Origin: Membranipora membranacea
Lineage: Eukaryota; Bryozoa; Gymnolaemata; Cheilostomatida; Membraniporidae
Direction: 5' to 3'
Length of the DNA stretch: 64,000 nucleotides
Assembly (NCBI GenBank): GCA_914767715.1
Contig: OU612072.1
Location: 23,126,001-23,190,000, forward strand
Within the stretch, counting starts at the first letter, position 1, and each line of letters starts with the position of its first letter. Of the stretch, positions 1 through 42,200 are shown in pieces. The notes beneath the pieces were generated by a model. That model saw only the letters and a list, made by a program, of their open reading frames with translations, did not search any database and was not told the DNA's origin. The position numbers and the translations under genes are program-made.

Positions 1-774
1 ACTAGTTACCAGTTACTCTACCATATTATTGCATTTTTTATGCAGACATTCCAATGCAAGGGAAACAGGAAGGACACATAGGGGCAGTCAACATGTGATC
101 TAGAGTAAATACAACATCTGTATCAATGTATTACTATAGTACTGATATATTGCGGGGGGGGGGGGAGGGGTGGGAGGTTGATTGGTTGGTCCTTTAGTCA
201 CCAGTCCAATAGGGTCCTTGGATACGACATGAGATGTTTATTCATTGATATGATTGTCATTCATCAATGCAAACATATCAGGTCACGGTCACAGGTCACG
301 GGGCACTGAGGTCATATTCTGTGCAGTGGTGTATTGGCATGTTTCTCTACCCCTGATTTGCTTATATAGATACCAGGATTGATGATGATGATAAGAAATT
401 TCTTGGACAAACCAAACAACACTGTATAGTTTAGTGTACAATGATAAAAATCCTAAAGCAGTGAGTCCAGATTCTATGAAGAGTCTATTTCAACTTAAGC
501 TCATCAGGGACACTTTGCGCCTGTGCACCAAGTTGGTTTTCTTGGCATCGTAGCGTTTAAATTAATCCAAATGTGCTTGAGTTTCCAGTTCTCCAGTTCG
601 GGTGGGGGGGGGTGACTTTTCAGTTTGAGAACTCAAGCACATTTGGATTAACGCAAATGCTATGGCGCAGAGAGACTAGTATCAGAGAGTCGATGCACAA
701 ACAGTGTGCATCAGGGGATCTCAGTTAATACAATACGCCTCTGCCTTGAGGACATATATAAATATAGTACTTAC
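1..774 (-). other. HEATR5 intron 30 (partial): no exon found
   Basis: I see no HEATR5 exon here in any minus-strand frame. It holds a poly-G tract near 153-170, a cluster of AGGTCA-type half-sites near 280-335 and a foldback repeat at 541-668. Confidence 0.6.
541..668. repeat. Foldback (inverted repeat) element
   Basis: The arms share the perfect 18-base core AATCCAAATGTGCTTGAG (about 563-582) and its reverse complement (about 630-650). Looser similarity extends outwards (gcatcgtagcg / gctatggc). It looks like a short MITE-like hairpin in intron 30. Confidence 0.65.
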
Positions 775-30546
<29,772 letters not shown>

Positions 30547-31084
30547 CCTGCTGTCTGACTGCTTCTCTCAGCAAACTCTAATCATTAATCGGTGTTTGCT
30601 AGGAAGTCAGCACAGTTATATAGTAGTAGGGGTAGTAGTAGTAGTAGCTGTATGAACGGCTATAATCCTACATCACTGTTGTCCTCAGTCATTTACTCTG
30701 AATATAATGTAGTAAATTAAACATGAGCAGCCCTCAGGCCTCACTGTGAATGAGTTTGCTTGTATCTGATCATTTAGGTGGGACTTGGCTCATTTTTTAA
30801 CTATTAGGGAAACAAAAATGCAATATGGTAGACAGCATGCTAGCAGCAAGGGTCTGGGTCATAGACAACCAGTGCAGCATTATAAAGAGTACATTTACAA
30901 TAAACACAGCCACAAGAACCAGGAGCGTCTGTAAAATATCAATCAGGTTTTGTGATCTTTAATTCAATAAAACTCATCAGCAAACACCAAACTCTGACTG
31001 CATCCAGCAATGTGTTCTGGGAATTCTCAAATACTGGGTGCCAATGTAATGAACTATATATTTTGTTTTTTTTTTGTATTAAAG

Positions 31085-31182
31085 ACAGTGAAATTGAATC
31101 AACTGAAGACCAGGAGTACTATGATGGTGTTGTAGAAATGATAATCTCCAAACAGACCATGCAGATGTCACCATCTTGGAAG
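31085..31182 (+). other. Candidate coding exon of unknown gene
   Basis: A T-rich tract ending TATTAAAG gives a plausible acceptor, and AAG/GTCGTT a weak donor. Between them one frame reads DSEIESTEDQEYYDGVVEM, IISKQTMQMSPSWK, with unbiased protein-like composition. No partner exons were found on this strand, so it may be a relic or chance. Confidence 0.2.
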
Positions 31183-32829
31183 GTCGTTTTATGCTTTAGT
31201 CATATTATGTACACAGATCTTCAGGCCTGCAACCATAGGGCATTGAGGCCTTTATTACTTTTCCCTGTTCAAGGTAGTTTTTTGTCGGTTAGTACTGGTC
31301 ATGGGTAAAGAAATAGGACTCTCATCGCCCATGTATGCAACATTGACCTTCTAATTTTGAAGTGAACCGAGTCCGCCGCGCCCACACATGCACATATTGT
31401 TTTGCTTACAAGTGCATGAAGCAGATTGGTCTCAGAAATAAGTGGCTGTGTGACACGGCAAGTTTGTAGTGTCTTAACCGTGGGGTCTATGTTGTTATGA
31501 TAATAGATCTCAGCTGACCATACTCATGTAGTAAGTCTATCAGTTAGTCCTTCTCTGTGTATGTCTCAACTGAAGGTCTGTGACTAGAACTTCATACAGT
31601 GGAGAGATTAAATGTGCGATGAGGACAGTAGTCACTTAATTAGTGATAATTAGCTATTCAGAAGAGTAGGCCTATGTCGCACACAAACAGACTCTGTTTG
31701 TGTGTCTTTTGTGGGACTTACATAAGTGTTAAAACAATAAAAAAAATATAGAGAGAATCATAAAACACTGAGAGAAATACCCTGATGTATGCTTCATTGG
31801 GCCCAAGTATCTAGTCACTATATTGTTAGACTGCATGTGAGTGGGAGGGTGGGAGAGGGTATCCCACCCTCCCCCTCCCTGGTGGGAGTGGAAGGTGGCT
31901 TGCAATATCCAACACTAACACGGGAAGGAGTACATGTATTTATTTATTGAGGTTTTCTAAAAGTTTATAATTAAAGCAAATTAAGAAAAACTTGTTGACC
32001 TCATGTAGTTGGTCGCAATACAAAAGTTCTCTCTAGTTTATTCAGGTCCCGTTTCTTATTGATGGCCAACTGGAACTTTCCAAACAGCAGATGGCATGTG
32101 TTTAGGCAGTGCCTAGCTAGTGCTATTTATTAATAAATATATATACTTTAATTCTAAGACTTTTAAAAACTTTTATTTGTTTTTTATTTGTAGAAATACA
32201 CTTTGTTTTGAATTTGTGGAGTTTAATGCAAGAGTAAACTCCTGCTCCCTGGCAGTATGACAAACTACATTCAATCAAATATTATTGAACCGAAAATTAC
32301 TGGCCTAAAGAGTGTCACAATCTAATGTAAAAATAAACTCAAACCTGTATGTCAGTGTGTTTCGCTCTGTTTTATTTTTTCAGAAGTGGGCCGGAGCGGA
32401 ACCGGAAATAAGTATTAAATGGAATAATCAATAAAATGTGCTCGTTAAAATGTACATAACCATTATTAATATTCAGCTTAGAGTTGTCCTCTTATTCTTA
32501 AAAAGGGGACAATCCCTAAACTGAAATGTCCAAGACCTGTGCCTTGACAAGATTCTCGTTTGGTGGGTTGATCAATGAACTAATGAACTAGTTCATTGGG
32601 TTGATTAGGCTTGTCAAGACAGACTTCCTACTTGGGCAAAAATAGAATCCTACATTACATCAGGTCAGGACCGAGTGCTTTTTATGTATGTTTACTAGAA
32701 CACAAGTGGACCTTTATCTTTGTCGGTGGACATCGGCCCCACGGGCCACATTGCAGACCGTAGAGGCATTTCTAGCAAAAATTCTATCAAATTATGCAAA
32801 TCTATGCATGCAGAACATAAAATTTGATA

Positions 32830-33110
32830 TCTTATAAGTTAACTCATACACTAACAACTTCTATACCTTGGGCCAATAGAACCTGTATACCCTCGCTACC
32901 AATGGCATTGCGCAGGGCACACAACTTCATCTCTTGGTCAAAGATGCCAACAGAAGTATCTTCACACGAAACAACAACTTTCTTTTTTCCTCTATTACAG
33001 ATTGCAAACCGGGTTGCAACCACAAAAATTTTCCATGAACATTTTCCACAAACATTTTCCATGATCCAAAAATATCTTTTGGGTTGATAGTTAGGATCGG
33101 GAAATTTTCC
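32830..33110 (-). pseudogene. Possible LTR-retrotransposon gag fragment, frame-broken
   Basis: Two overlapping minus-strand frames carry, in order, a W..F segment (KDIFGSWKMFVE) and a helical segment (MKLCALRNAIGSEGI) like the capsid-type helices of retrotransposon gag proteins. They are in different frames, so the fragment is broken. The match is by pattern only; no protease, RT or LTR is visible nearby. Confidence 0.3.
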
Positions 33111-33424
33111 CCAGCCTGGTACTTATTACTAGTAGCCATACTTTTACTACTTAGTTCTTTTAGGTTTGACTATCTTTTCGTTTGGTAACTATACAACAAT
33201 GAGCTTGCAGTCAACACCAATGCACTATTATTCAATCAACAGCAAGATTAAAATGACACAATATTCAAACAACAACAAGTTACAATCATCACAATATTCA
33301 AACAACAACGTCAACAATATTTCTTGTACCAACACCACCACTAATTCACTATACCTTCACTGTAATACTCTTTGTGAATTAACAAGTAACAATTAATTTA
33401 GAAAAATAATTTCTGATCTTTCTC

Positions 33425-33510
33425 CAGACAGGCCAGACAGGCCAGACAGGCCAGACAGGCCAGACAGGCCAGACAGGCCAGACAGGTCAGACAGGCCAGA
33501 CAGGCCAGAT
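33425..33510. repeat. 9-bp satellite (CCAGACAGG)n
   Basis: About 9.5 nearly perfect copies, with one C to T change (aggtcag) near 33486. Confidence 0.95.
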
Positions 33511-34258
33511 AGAGTGTCGAATCTTTTACCATGCAAATCTGTCACAACCTTCTCATAACATGCATTGGTCTTTGGGTGTCTTTAATATTATGCATTGGCT
33601 GACATCCAGTAACGACCTCCAGTAACTCAAGCAAACTGCTTGACAAATTTTTACAAGGGGTCGGCTGTAGCATTACTGAACATTTCGATCGAAGATGAGA
33701 AATTGGTTTCCTGCAATCATGCATAAATTGCCATGTGCTTGTTCAGAGTCAGATGTTTTACCCTAATCCACGGTATATCAGTGCCTGCAACTAAGGAATA
33801 ACATCAAAAACATTTAGTCATAAGAAGAGAATCTGATTTCATTTTCTCCATATATAACAGATTTGATTATAAAAAGGTGGTTGTACAAAAGAGCATTTCA
33901 ACACAGTTTTGGCACAGAACCCAGTTGGGGCTGTGTTTTATAGCTCAGCCTCTGTATTTATTTGTTGGCACTCAGTTCCCACCAGTTTCCACTCACTTCT
34001 AATACTATGTACATGTATTGTGTACTATATATATATATGATTATAGCTTTGAAATCTGACCATAATAGCTGTTGATGAGAATAATTATGCCATCAGGGTT
34101 CTTTAGGCGTCACACAAACGGATCTGGATGTCTTCTATCCTGGACAATTTACCTTCACTTGTTACTGTCCGTTCCCCGCTCCGTCACCTTTACAAGTTCA
34201 TGGCAATTAAATTGAAAGAGTTGAGCAATATCGTTATCTCAGCACGATTATTACACCC

Positions 34259-34327
34259 TAGCCTGTCTTGACAAGCTTTGTTCGGTTGGGGGGCCCCCCA
34301 CCGAACAAAGCTTGTCAAGACAGGCTA
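34259..34327. repeat. 69-bp near-perfect palindrome
   Basis: Arms of 28 identical bases starting TAGCCTGTCTTGACAAGC, then a single unpaired T and GGGGGGCCCCCC at the centre. It is one long cruciform-capable hairpin. A decayed relative lies at 48495-48555. Confidence 0.95.
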
Positions 34328-37300
34328 AATACACCCAAGCTCAACTTCACCATCAATACAGAGAAAACTATAGAGAAATAAAATAAAAGACTTTTTATCA
34401 TTGAAACGACTAAATAACATTCAGACTAGCAGTAAGACCAGCAATCTGATATATACAGCTTTTATAGAGAGCGCCCTATCCAATCATCTCCCTACGCTCT
34501 ATGTCTCTTGGCTGAAGAAGACAAATAACATCTCCCGAAGCTGACAAAGACTGCAAAAGATCTTAGTGGTGACAGTTTAGTATGTAACTCTGTTCAGTCT
34601 CTATAAGAACAAAATTTTGAAACCAGATCTCGAGTACTTACCCTATTTTAGAGCTGGACAAACTATTATCCGTCAGGTGTAGGATCCCCAAACAGCAAGT
34701 AAACTGCCAAAAGTTCTGTCTTAGAACCCTCTGTACCAAGTTTTATAGTGAGACTTTTACTTTTGATACTTTCACTTTTATTTTTCGACAGTTTTTAGAA
34801 ACCATCTTTTATTTTAAATCTACAGAGCACTTTTTTACAACCTGTATGTTCTCTGCAAAGATACATTAACCACTATACATACATTCATTCATTTAGCTGC
34901 ACTTCAAGCTTGTAAATTCAACTCTGAATTATCTTAATTGTGAGATTGTTAAATCTGCTGTGTATGAATTAATTGTGTCAAACTATTAACTCTGTAACAT
35001 ATCAAACTGTGTTTGCCTGTCACTTTTTACAAGTTGTCTCTCCTTTTTGTATTCTGCTCGCTCGAATCAGCAACTCCTAAAGGATAAAACCTTAAATTAC
35101 ATGAGATGGATAAATTAAAGGGAAGGGCAACAATTCAAATTCATACCCGGCCTGTAGTTCTTGGGTAGGCCGGGAGGCACCGCTGCCCCCCCCCCCCCAT
35201 AGATAGCTCGAGACAGTAGTTAGTTTTGACAAGTGTCATGTTTTTATGGGAATTCTAATCCAGGTTATGATCTGTTATTAATTGTATGGTTTCGGCTCAA
35301 GGTCTGGTACAGAAATGTATTTGTTGAATATTAACTAGTTATTTATTGGTCTGCGTCTTTATATGATATGTGATTGACCTTTAGTTTTGTACTGTCGCAC
35401 TTAATAATAAATCATTTGAGAATAAGGATACTTCAATACCATGCTGTGTAAGTGATCGTTGCACATTCGGAAGAAAATATGGTTGCTCTTATACACTAAG
35501 GTAATTATAAAACATGATGTCCTTCATGATGATTACATAAGAAAATGTCATCTGACATTATGCCTTAAATTGATTGGGAAGCAGCTTACGACCTCCTTAC
35601 AGTGTATCATATTTGTAAGAGTCCTAAATGGTGATGCGGTGTAATCAAAATTGTATGATATATAATGATATTATATGAAAATACTACAATGAACAATAAA
35701 ATTATGCAAAGATGGAGTTAATTGTGTTAATGACGGTATCAACAATGCAAGTATAGTTTTTTTCATGAAGATCAGAACCACATCAGATGCAAACTAAATT
35801 TTCCACTCAGCAGTAACTAATTATCTACTCTAAATTCACTCGAATCATCGCAATTATAACCTGCTCATCACTCTGCAGATTATTCAGCCTACAACTAAAC
35901 CTTTTAACGGATGTGAAATAAGATTGTGTCTGATTGATGTCTTTGAACCATGTTTACCTCTTTAATTCTGTTCCTGTCAATTTTATTGATGTCATAGTTA
36001 TTTATCGCCAAATTAATTATTATAATGAGTTTAAGTTTGATTAATGAATTTACCTTGCCGCTGCATTTAACAAACAGCCATTTGATCATTGCGTATTACA
36101 AAGTTACAGGCTTTATTAAAAATATCTAATTGCAGATTCTGAGTAACTAAAGTGATGTAGTTCTATTATCTTTACCAGTGCTCCAGCAGGCCCCCAGTGG
36201 ACGATGATGGGCAATAACCCCCGTCCCGCATCAGTGCCAGTATCTAAATCGGGCTTTACAACTCTATGATACTCAAACATTTCATGCAACATAAACTACT
36301 GCTGCCACTCAGGCAAATTTGTGCTTATTTAATTCTGTATATAATCAAAGATAACTAAATCTCCAAATTATCAACCTAATGGGCAAATAATATGCACAAA
36401 TTGATCGTCAAAATCAGGGAATGAAATGTGCCGGAAATGTGTGGCAGCAGTGGTTTAAGAAGCACAAAGCAGTATGTATTGAGAATACCTTGATTCTTTT
36501 CACACACAATCATACACATAGCTCAATAAATCATGCGCTGCCAAACGAATTTGGGCTAATAAAATTTTATTGATAAACAGGTTATGTATTTCTCCAAAAC
36601 TTATAGTAGCATTTCTTCAATAACAACTCTACCCTAGTTGGCCATTTACACTTGATCACCACATGCCACGAGTTAACAATCACCTCCGCTGAATCCCCCC
36701 ACCCCCTTACGTCTTTACAAAATATTGAATAAAAAAGCTTTCATTTTTCATATAGTATTATATTTTATTCATCTCAGCGATCGAGGATGATGAATCAACA
36801 TTCGCTTATTGGCGGGTAATGACATTGAAAGCTTTTAAAATTAAGTAGTTCAAAAATGTTTGGTGACCAAAATAAAAATACTCCCCTTTAGCCCCAGGCC
36901 TGAATCCGTCACTGGCTCCTATCATCTCATGTGGATTCATTCTGTACAATAATAAAAACAGCCGTGGCAATTAATTCCCCTCGTAGTAGATATTATGTAT
37001 ACTAATTAAGCTGCAAAGTATCTTTAACGTGATTAGCACAGTCTTCACCACTGACAGCTTCATGTCTGTCACTCCCTGGAGGGGAAGTGTCCATATCCTT
37101 GTGATTGGCAGCGTGGCAGCAGGCAGCCTCTCTGGCACTGCAGGACAGCATAACAGCAGTAACCAGTGACGGATAGAGAAGGTTAGCCCTTATGGGTAAT
37201 TTGCGTCCCATCCATCCTAATCTCCAAATTTCCAGGGTAATACCAATTGAATAATTCAGCAAGTGGTATTAGCGTCATTAGAAACATTTGTTGTTGTTTG

Positions 37301-37993
37301 AACAAAATTTTGAGTTCTCAACTAAATTCAATTTTGCTTGGCGACTATAATCGCCTCCCCTTCCCTTAACCTGATTTCTACATCCACCACTGGCAGTTAT
37401 CATCCACTATCATGTATCGTATCTCTCACTTGATGTTGTTTATTATAGCAAGCAGGAAATTAACTTTGGTGAATCTATTGTTCTTTGACAAGACACTTCA
37501 CAAAGTTAGATGTTTTGTCTATTTTCTCAATGGCACTCTTGTTGATTACTTTGGATATGAAAAGGAAATCGTTTTATCAGCTCTTTGACATTAATTCCCA
37601 AAGCTGCACCACACAAGACAGTGGCCGCTTGTAATCTACCATGTATATGTGACTAACTGGAATTCTTGGTACATCGTTAGCGTGGGCGAGCAGAAAGCAT
37701 ATAATACTATCACAGTGAGAGTGATAGACAGATAGACGGATTGTTTCACACTACCACAGTCACGCTCAATCTCTAGATATCGTAAGTAAAACTCATTTAT
37801 TTCTTTGCTATAGCTTAAGAACAAAATAACCATGTAATAGTGAGCTTCTCGGTTTTATTCAAGTTTTTAATTAGTCAAGTTTGAGATCTCCTTTTTCAAA
37901 TTATGAGAATTTAATATTATAGTGATTCTGGCACTGTTAAACACCTCTTCCTTTGAAAAATACTGATCGGTCAGGTTGTGCTGAATGATGAAT

Positions 37994-38200
37994 CAGGGCC
38001 GTAGTTTAGAAAAAATGGTAGGGGAGGCTAATGTCTGAGGCGTGTCCACAGCATCACTAGGAGGGGTGCTGTAAGTTCTTCCCCAAGCAATTTAATGCAT
38101 TACATGACATGGATTATTCAATTATAGTGTTTTTAGGTGAATGTATTTAGCTTTCTAGGGGAGGCAGTGCCTCAGTGCCTCCCCTAGAACTACGAGCCTG
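37994..38200 (+). mobile_element. hAT-like MITE, copy 1
   Basis: Ends CAGGGCCGTAGTTT and AACTACGAGCCTG, with inner GGTAGGGGAGGC / GCCTCCCCTAG. The CAGGG ends suggest hAT. I see no clear 8-bp target duplication, so the copy is probably old. Confidence 0.6.
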
Positions 38201-38639
38201 TAAGTTTTGGTTTATGATTGAGAAATGGAGGGTTCTTATTCTTACACATTGTGAGAATTCACTTCCAGGATCAAATTCGACTGCATTCTTCTACATCCTG
38301 TCTGAAATTCTGGTCTTGTTCGATAAAAATTTGGCCAGTTATAATGATTGAAGAAACTTAGCGATGCTATAGGCTGAAGGCTGAAGTACGCTGAAAATTC
38401 TGTTCATACTATATACATAATTTTAGGTTCAAGGCAGTCTGATGAATTTAATAGTAGAAATTCACATTGGTACACCAAAAATATCTCATACTTGGAATTC
38501 TGACATTATTTTTCTTGCCATCCGTTAATTTAATAATTATTGTTTTCAATTGTCTACATTCCAATAAGAAATGTGGTAGAGTCAGGAGTTGGAATTTAAA
38601 GCCCACATAAAGTGTCTTGTTGTATATTTATTGTCTTGC

Positions 38640-38885
38640 CTTGTCTTTGAAAAGGGGCTGGCCGAGGTTATTCGATTGACCTGGGTTCAGACCTCAAGGA
38701 CTCATAGAACTCAAGCCTTCCATAAGCAAAGTTTAATCTAGCATGTTGGTTCGAAACTGCTGGAAATACAAATGAATCAGTGCAAATCTGAAATTGTGAT
38801 GCATATTGGCGTAGCTGCCCTCTTTAGGATTGATTGACCAATGGTTCGCTGCCTTGCTTGTTTGTTGAATTGGCATGAGGTCACA
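38640..38885 (-). mobile_element. Dispersed repeat, LINE 3' fragment (copy 1)
   Basis: Homologous over about 240 bp to 56450-56760; shared strings include ATAGAACTCAAGCCTTCCAT and GAATTGGCATGAGGT. The other copy encodes a Cys/His-rich tail typical of the C-terminus of non-LTR reverse transcriptases. Confidence 0.55.
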
Positions 38886-39275
38886 AAGTTTATTCATTCA
38901 TCTTATCTTTTTTTATCAACGCATGTGTTTTGCATTAAAAAAAATATCATACATTTCATCCAAACAGGTCTGCGGGTGAAAGAGATGCTAAAAAACATTA
39001 CTGACAAAGTCTGTTGTGTTTTGCAAAATATTTTAATTTACTTCCTGATCGTAATATCTAATAATATTTTGTGGCAAACTATTTCTTTGTCATAGCCTCG
39101 TTAGTTACGAGAAATAACAAGCTAGATTATTTTCTCTGATGACACCTTTTGCTGTAGGTGAACCTCAATTTCTATGCATATCAATAAAACACGGAAAGTA
39201 TACTCTCTACCACAACAATAACTTTGTACCAATAGTACGATATCTCTGAATATAATCAGTCTTCTTTTTTTACAG

Positions 39276-42200
39276 GCAAAGGACTTGAGAGAAGGATAAA
39301 ATATAATGAACCGTACTATGAGTTTTGCTAACAACTCTTCACAAACAGTCAACCAAACAGTCCAAGAACCTGAACTACACAATGTAGATGACTTTTACTA
39401 TGCAGTAAGCATAGCGCAAACGGTTATCGCCATTATTGGCATCATTTTCAATTCTTTGAACATATATGTGTTAGTATGTCTGATTAGACGCCGACGCGGA
39501 GTGTCACCAACCTACCACCTTCTCCTCGCCATGGGGATAGCAGATCTTACTGTGTTAGCTATGATAGCATTCGTGTATCTTCAGGTCTACACTCGAGATC
39601 CGCCTCTTAAGTTACAGGATCTCACGGATGAACACCTTGACTACTTTCACATACTTCACTATCTATGGACATTACCGATTAATCTTTTCAGTATCTCATC
39701 AAACTGGCTGGTTGTGGCCACCACAGTATTCAGGTTTCTGGCTGTTGCATTCCCAATGAAAGTCTGTCAGTGGTGAGTACCATAATATTAAAACTCTCTT
39801 GATAAATTTTGTGCTGGAGGGCATGTAAGGATTATTCATGTTTGTGATATTTTCCCCATTACTGAAAACATTCATACTTTCATCGGATTCCACTCAACAA
39901 AAACTAGACAGTGTAATTTCATAATAATGACAAGACAACACAAATATTTGTAATACTTAATCTCACTGCAGGCCCGTAGTTCTAGGGGAGGCAGGGCAGG
40001 GATGCTCTGCCTCCCCAAGAAAGCTAAACACAGTGGCCTAAAAACACTGTAATTGAACAAAACATATCAGAATCAGCTCCTCTGGGATTTATATAAGCTA
40101 ATTATATGCTTTAAATTACATGGAGAGTAGCTTACAGCACCCCTACTGGTGATGATTTGGACTCGCCTCGGACTTTTGCCTCCCCTACCATTTTGTCTAA
40201 ACTACGGCCCTGCTCAGTTATATCTTATTTCTGTTATAGGTGCACCTTACTCAGAATAAGGATTTCCATCATGTTGGTGTTTTTCGTGGCTGTCACTGTA
40301 AACATACCAAACTGGTTTACTCTACGGATTTACAAGAGAGAGGATGGCCGCATACGGGCAGGGGATACTGAACTATACGACTCTATTGGACCTTATTACT
40401 TCGCCTACCATGTAAGCCTTAAATTAGATCTCGTCCGAATGAGAAAGGATGACACACTCCCTTATTGTCTGTAAACTTTCCAGTCAAGTTTGAAAAGCCG
40501 GTTGAGAGGTCCACAAACATTTACTGCCTTTCATACAGAAATGCTATAGAATATTTTTTTTATTTGTTGTGCAATATAATTCAGATTCCTACAAACTTCC
40601 GATGATTTTGGATGTGCTTTGATGCTTTCTAATGCCATTTCTGGCTGTAAGTTAACCACAGGAGGGTTCAGAAGTTTAATTTCAGCAATTCAACTTTACA
40701 CAAGACATTCCACATCCTCAGCAGCTTAAAGCCAACTTAGCTAGACTGCTGTACTTCCAACCTTAACCACAAACACCTGTAGCTGCCTACATTGCACACT
40801 CATGACAATGGACTAGCAGTGAAGTGATGTTTCACAATTTCGATAGCATACCCGGCCTCCTCTCCATTTTGGGAGGACAACTTCTATACATTGGCTATTT
40901 ATGCTTGATTGATTTTGTTTCGATTCATTACCAGAATGTGACCCTCTTGACTTTCTTCAAACCTTTGTTGCTATGTTTTAAACCTGTATTACTGCTCTTA
41001 CAGATAATAGAAATCTACGTACCATTCGTAGTGAACCTTCTTCTTGTGATCTTTCTAATAATAAACTTGAGAAAAACTCGCTCATCAATGGCGAAGTCTA
41101 TTCAGGACGATAACACTGCTGCTAGAGAGAGGGAACATCGTAAGATAGGAGTTATGCTTATAGCTATCGTCATCTGGTTCATCACTTGTAATATACCTGC
41201 GTGAGTTGGAATCATGTGCTTTGTCAAGTTCAAGTAAAGTTTGGTTTGAGCTATGTTTGAGTTCAGTTTATCTCATGTCGCTTAATGTTAAATCATCTAA
41301 AGTAGTTGTGTTGTTCGGTCATTCTATCAACCTTAATACTACGGATTAAGATAACATCTTGGCATCAAGCTTGAAAGAATTGAGCTGATGACGTAAAATC
41401 TTGCCTTGAATTGGCAGCATTGGAAGCTATAGAGACCACTTTTAATATGACTACAAATCACAGTTGCTCAATATTAGGTGACAGTGATCGGACATATTTC
41501 CTTAGAAATTCCATTACCAGCTTCATGACCATTCTGAACTGCAGGAGTTTAATTCAAAGAAAGTAATTATCTTAAATATTAATTAAGATTACAAGCAATG
41601 AAAACATTTCTTGCAATGCTGCCGATTGCTCACGCAGTAACCTCTCAAATTTAGGGATTCGAGGTAATTTACTATAATTAGCTGTTTGGATAATACTTTT
41701 ATAAGATTTATTGTAGTAATTAGGGGAAAGATGTAGGTCCAATGGAGGTAGCATGATAAGACAGTTAGATATTTTGAGTGCTTAAATTATTAGGGATTGG
41801 ATGGTTATGGCCTGAAGGAGTAGGTAACAATCTGGAATTCAGGTGAAATCCTTATGATTAATTGATTTAAATTTCTTTGCTAGTATTCAATAATAGAAGA
41901 TCTCAGATTGAGCAATATAATCTGTTGGTTCTGATGTTTTTGGAATGTCTGATTAATTACTAATGGGTATAACTTCAGTCCGAAAATGACATGTCCTGGT
42001 GATCATTTCAATTCCATGATGGGGCTCCCATATATTTTACTGAAGATTGAAGAATGGCTGTTTTAAAGTTGAAGAAATGATTTGGTCAGTTTAAATGAAA
42101 CTTATAACCGATACAAAATTGGAGGGAAGATCACCTTGATTTAATTTACTTTTAAACTTTTTACAATTCCGGCTCAGTTCTTCAGAATAAAGTTCAGTTT

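Larger units (their letters stand above)
30547..39275. other. Intergenic region between HEATR5 and the GPCR gene
   Basis: 8.7 kb upstream of both divergently transcribed genes. It contains a possible exon (31085-31182), a gag-like fragment (32830-33110), a 9-bp satellite (33425-33510), a 69-bp palindrome (34259-34327), a hAT-like element (37994-38200) and a LINE tail fragment (38640-38885). No rRNA or tRNA gene and no long conserved frame is visible. Confidence 0.6.

Noticed and set aside
32844..33087. Plus-strand 87-aa frame opposite the gag-like fragment
   Set aside because: Antisense shadow of the minus-strand fragment with no features of its own.
33166..33396. Asn/Ser-rich 76-aa frame
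   Set aside because: A low-complexity AACAACAAC-type sequence; no splice or start context and no family match.
37002..37262. 86-aa minus-strand frame with a Cys/His-rich segment
   Set aside because: Locally GC-rich and protein-like in parts, but without convincing splice sites or any recognisable family.
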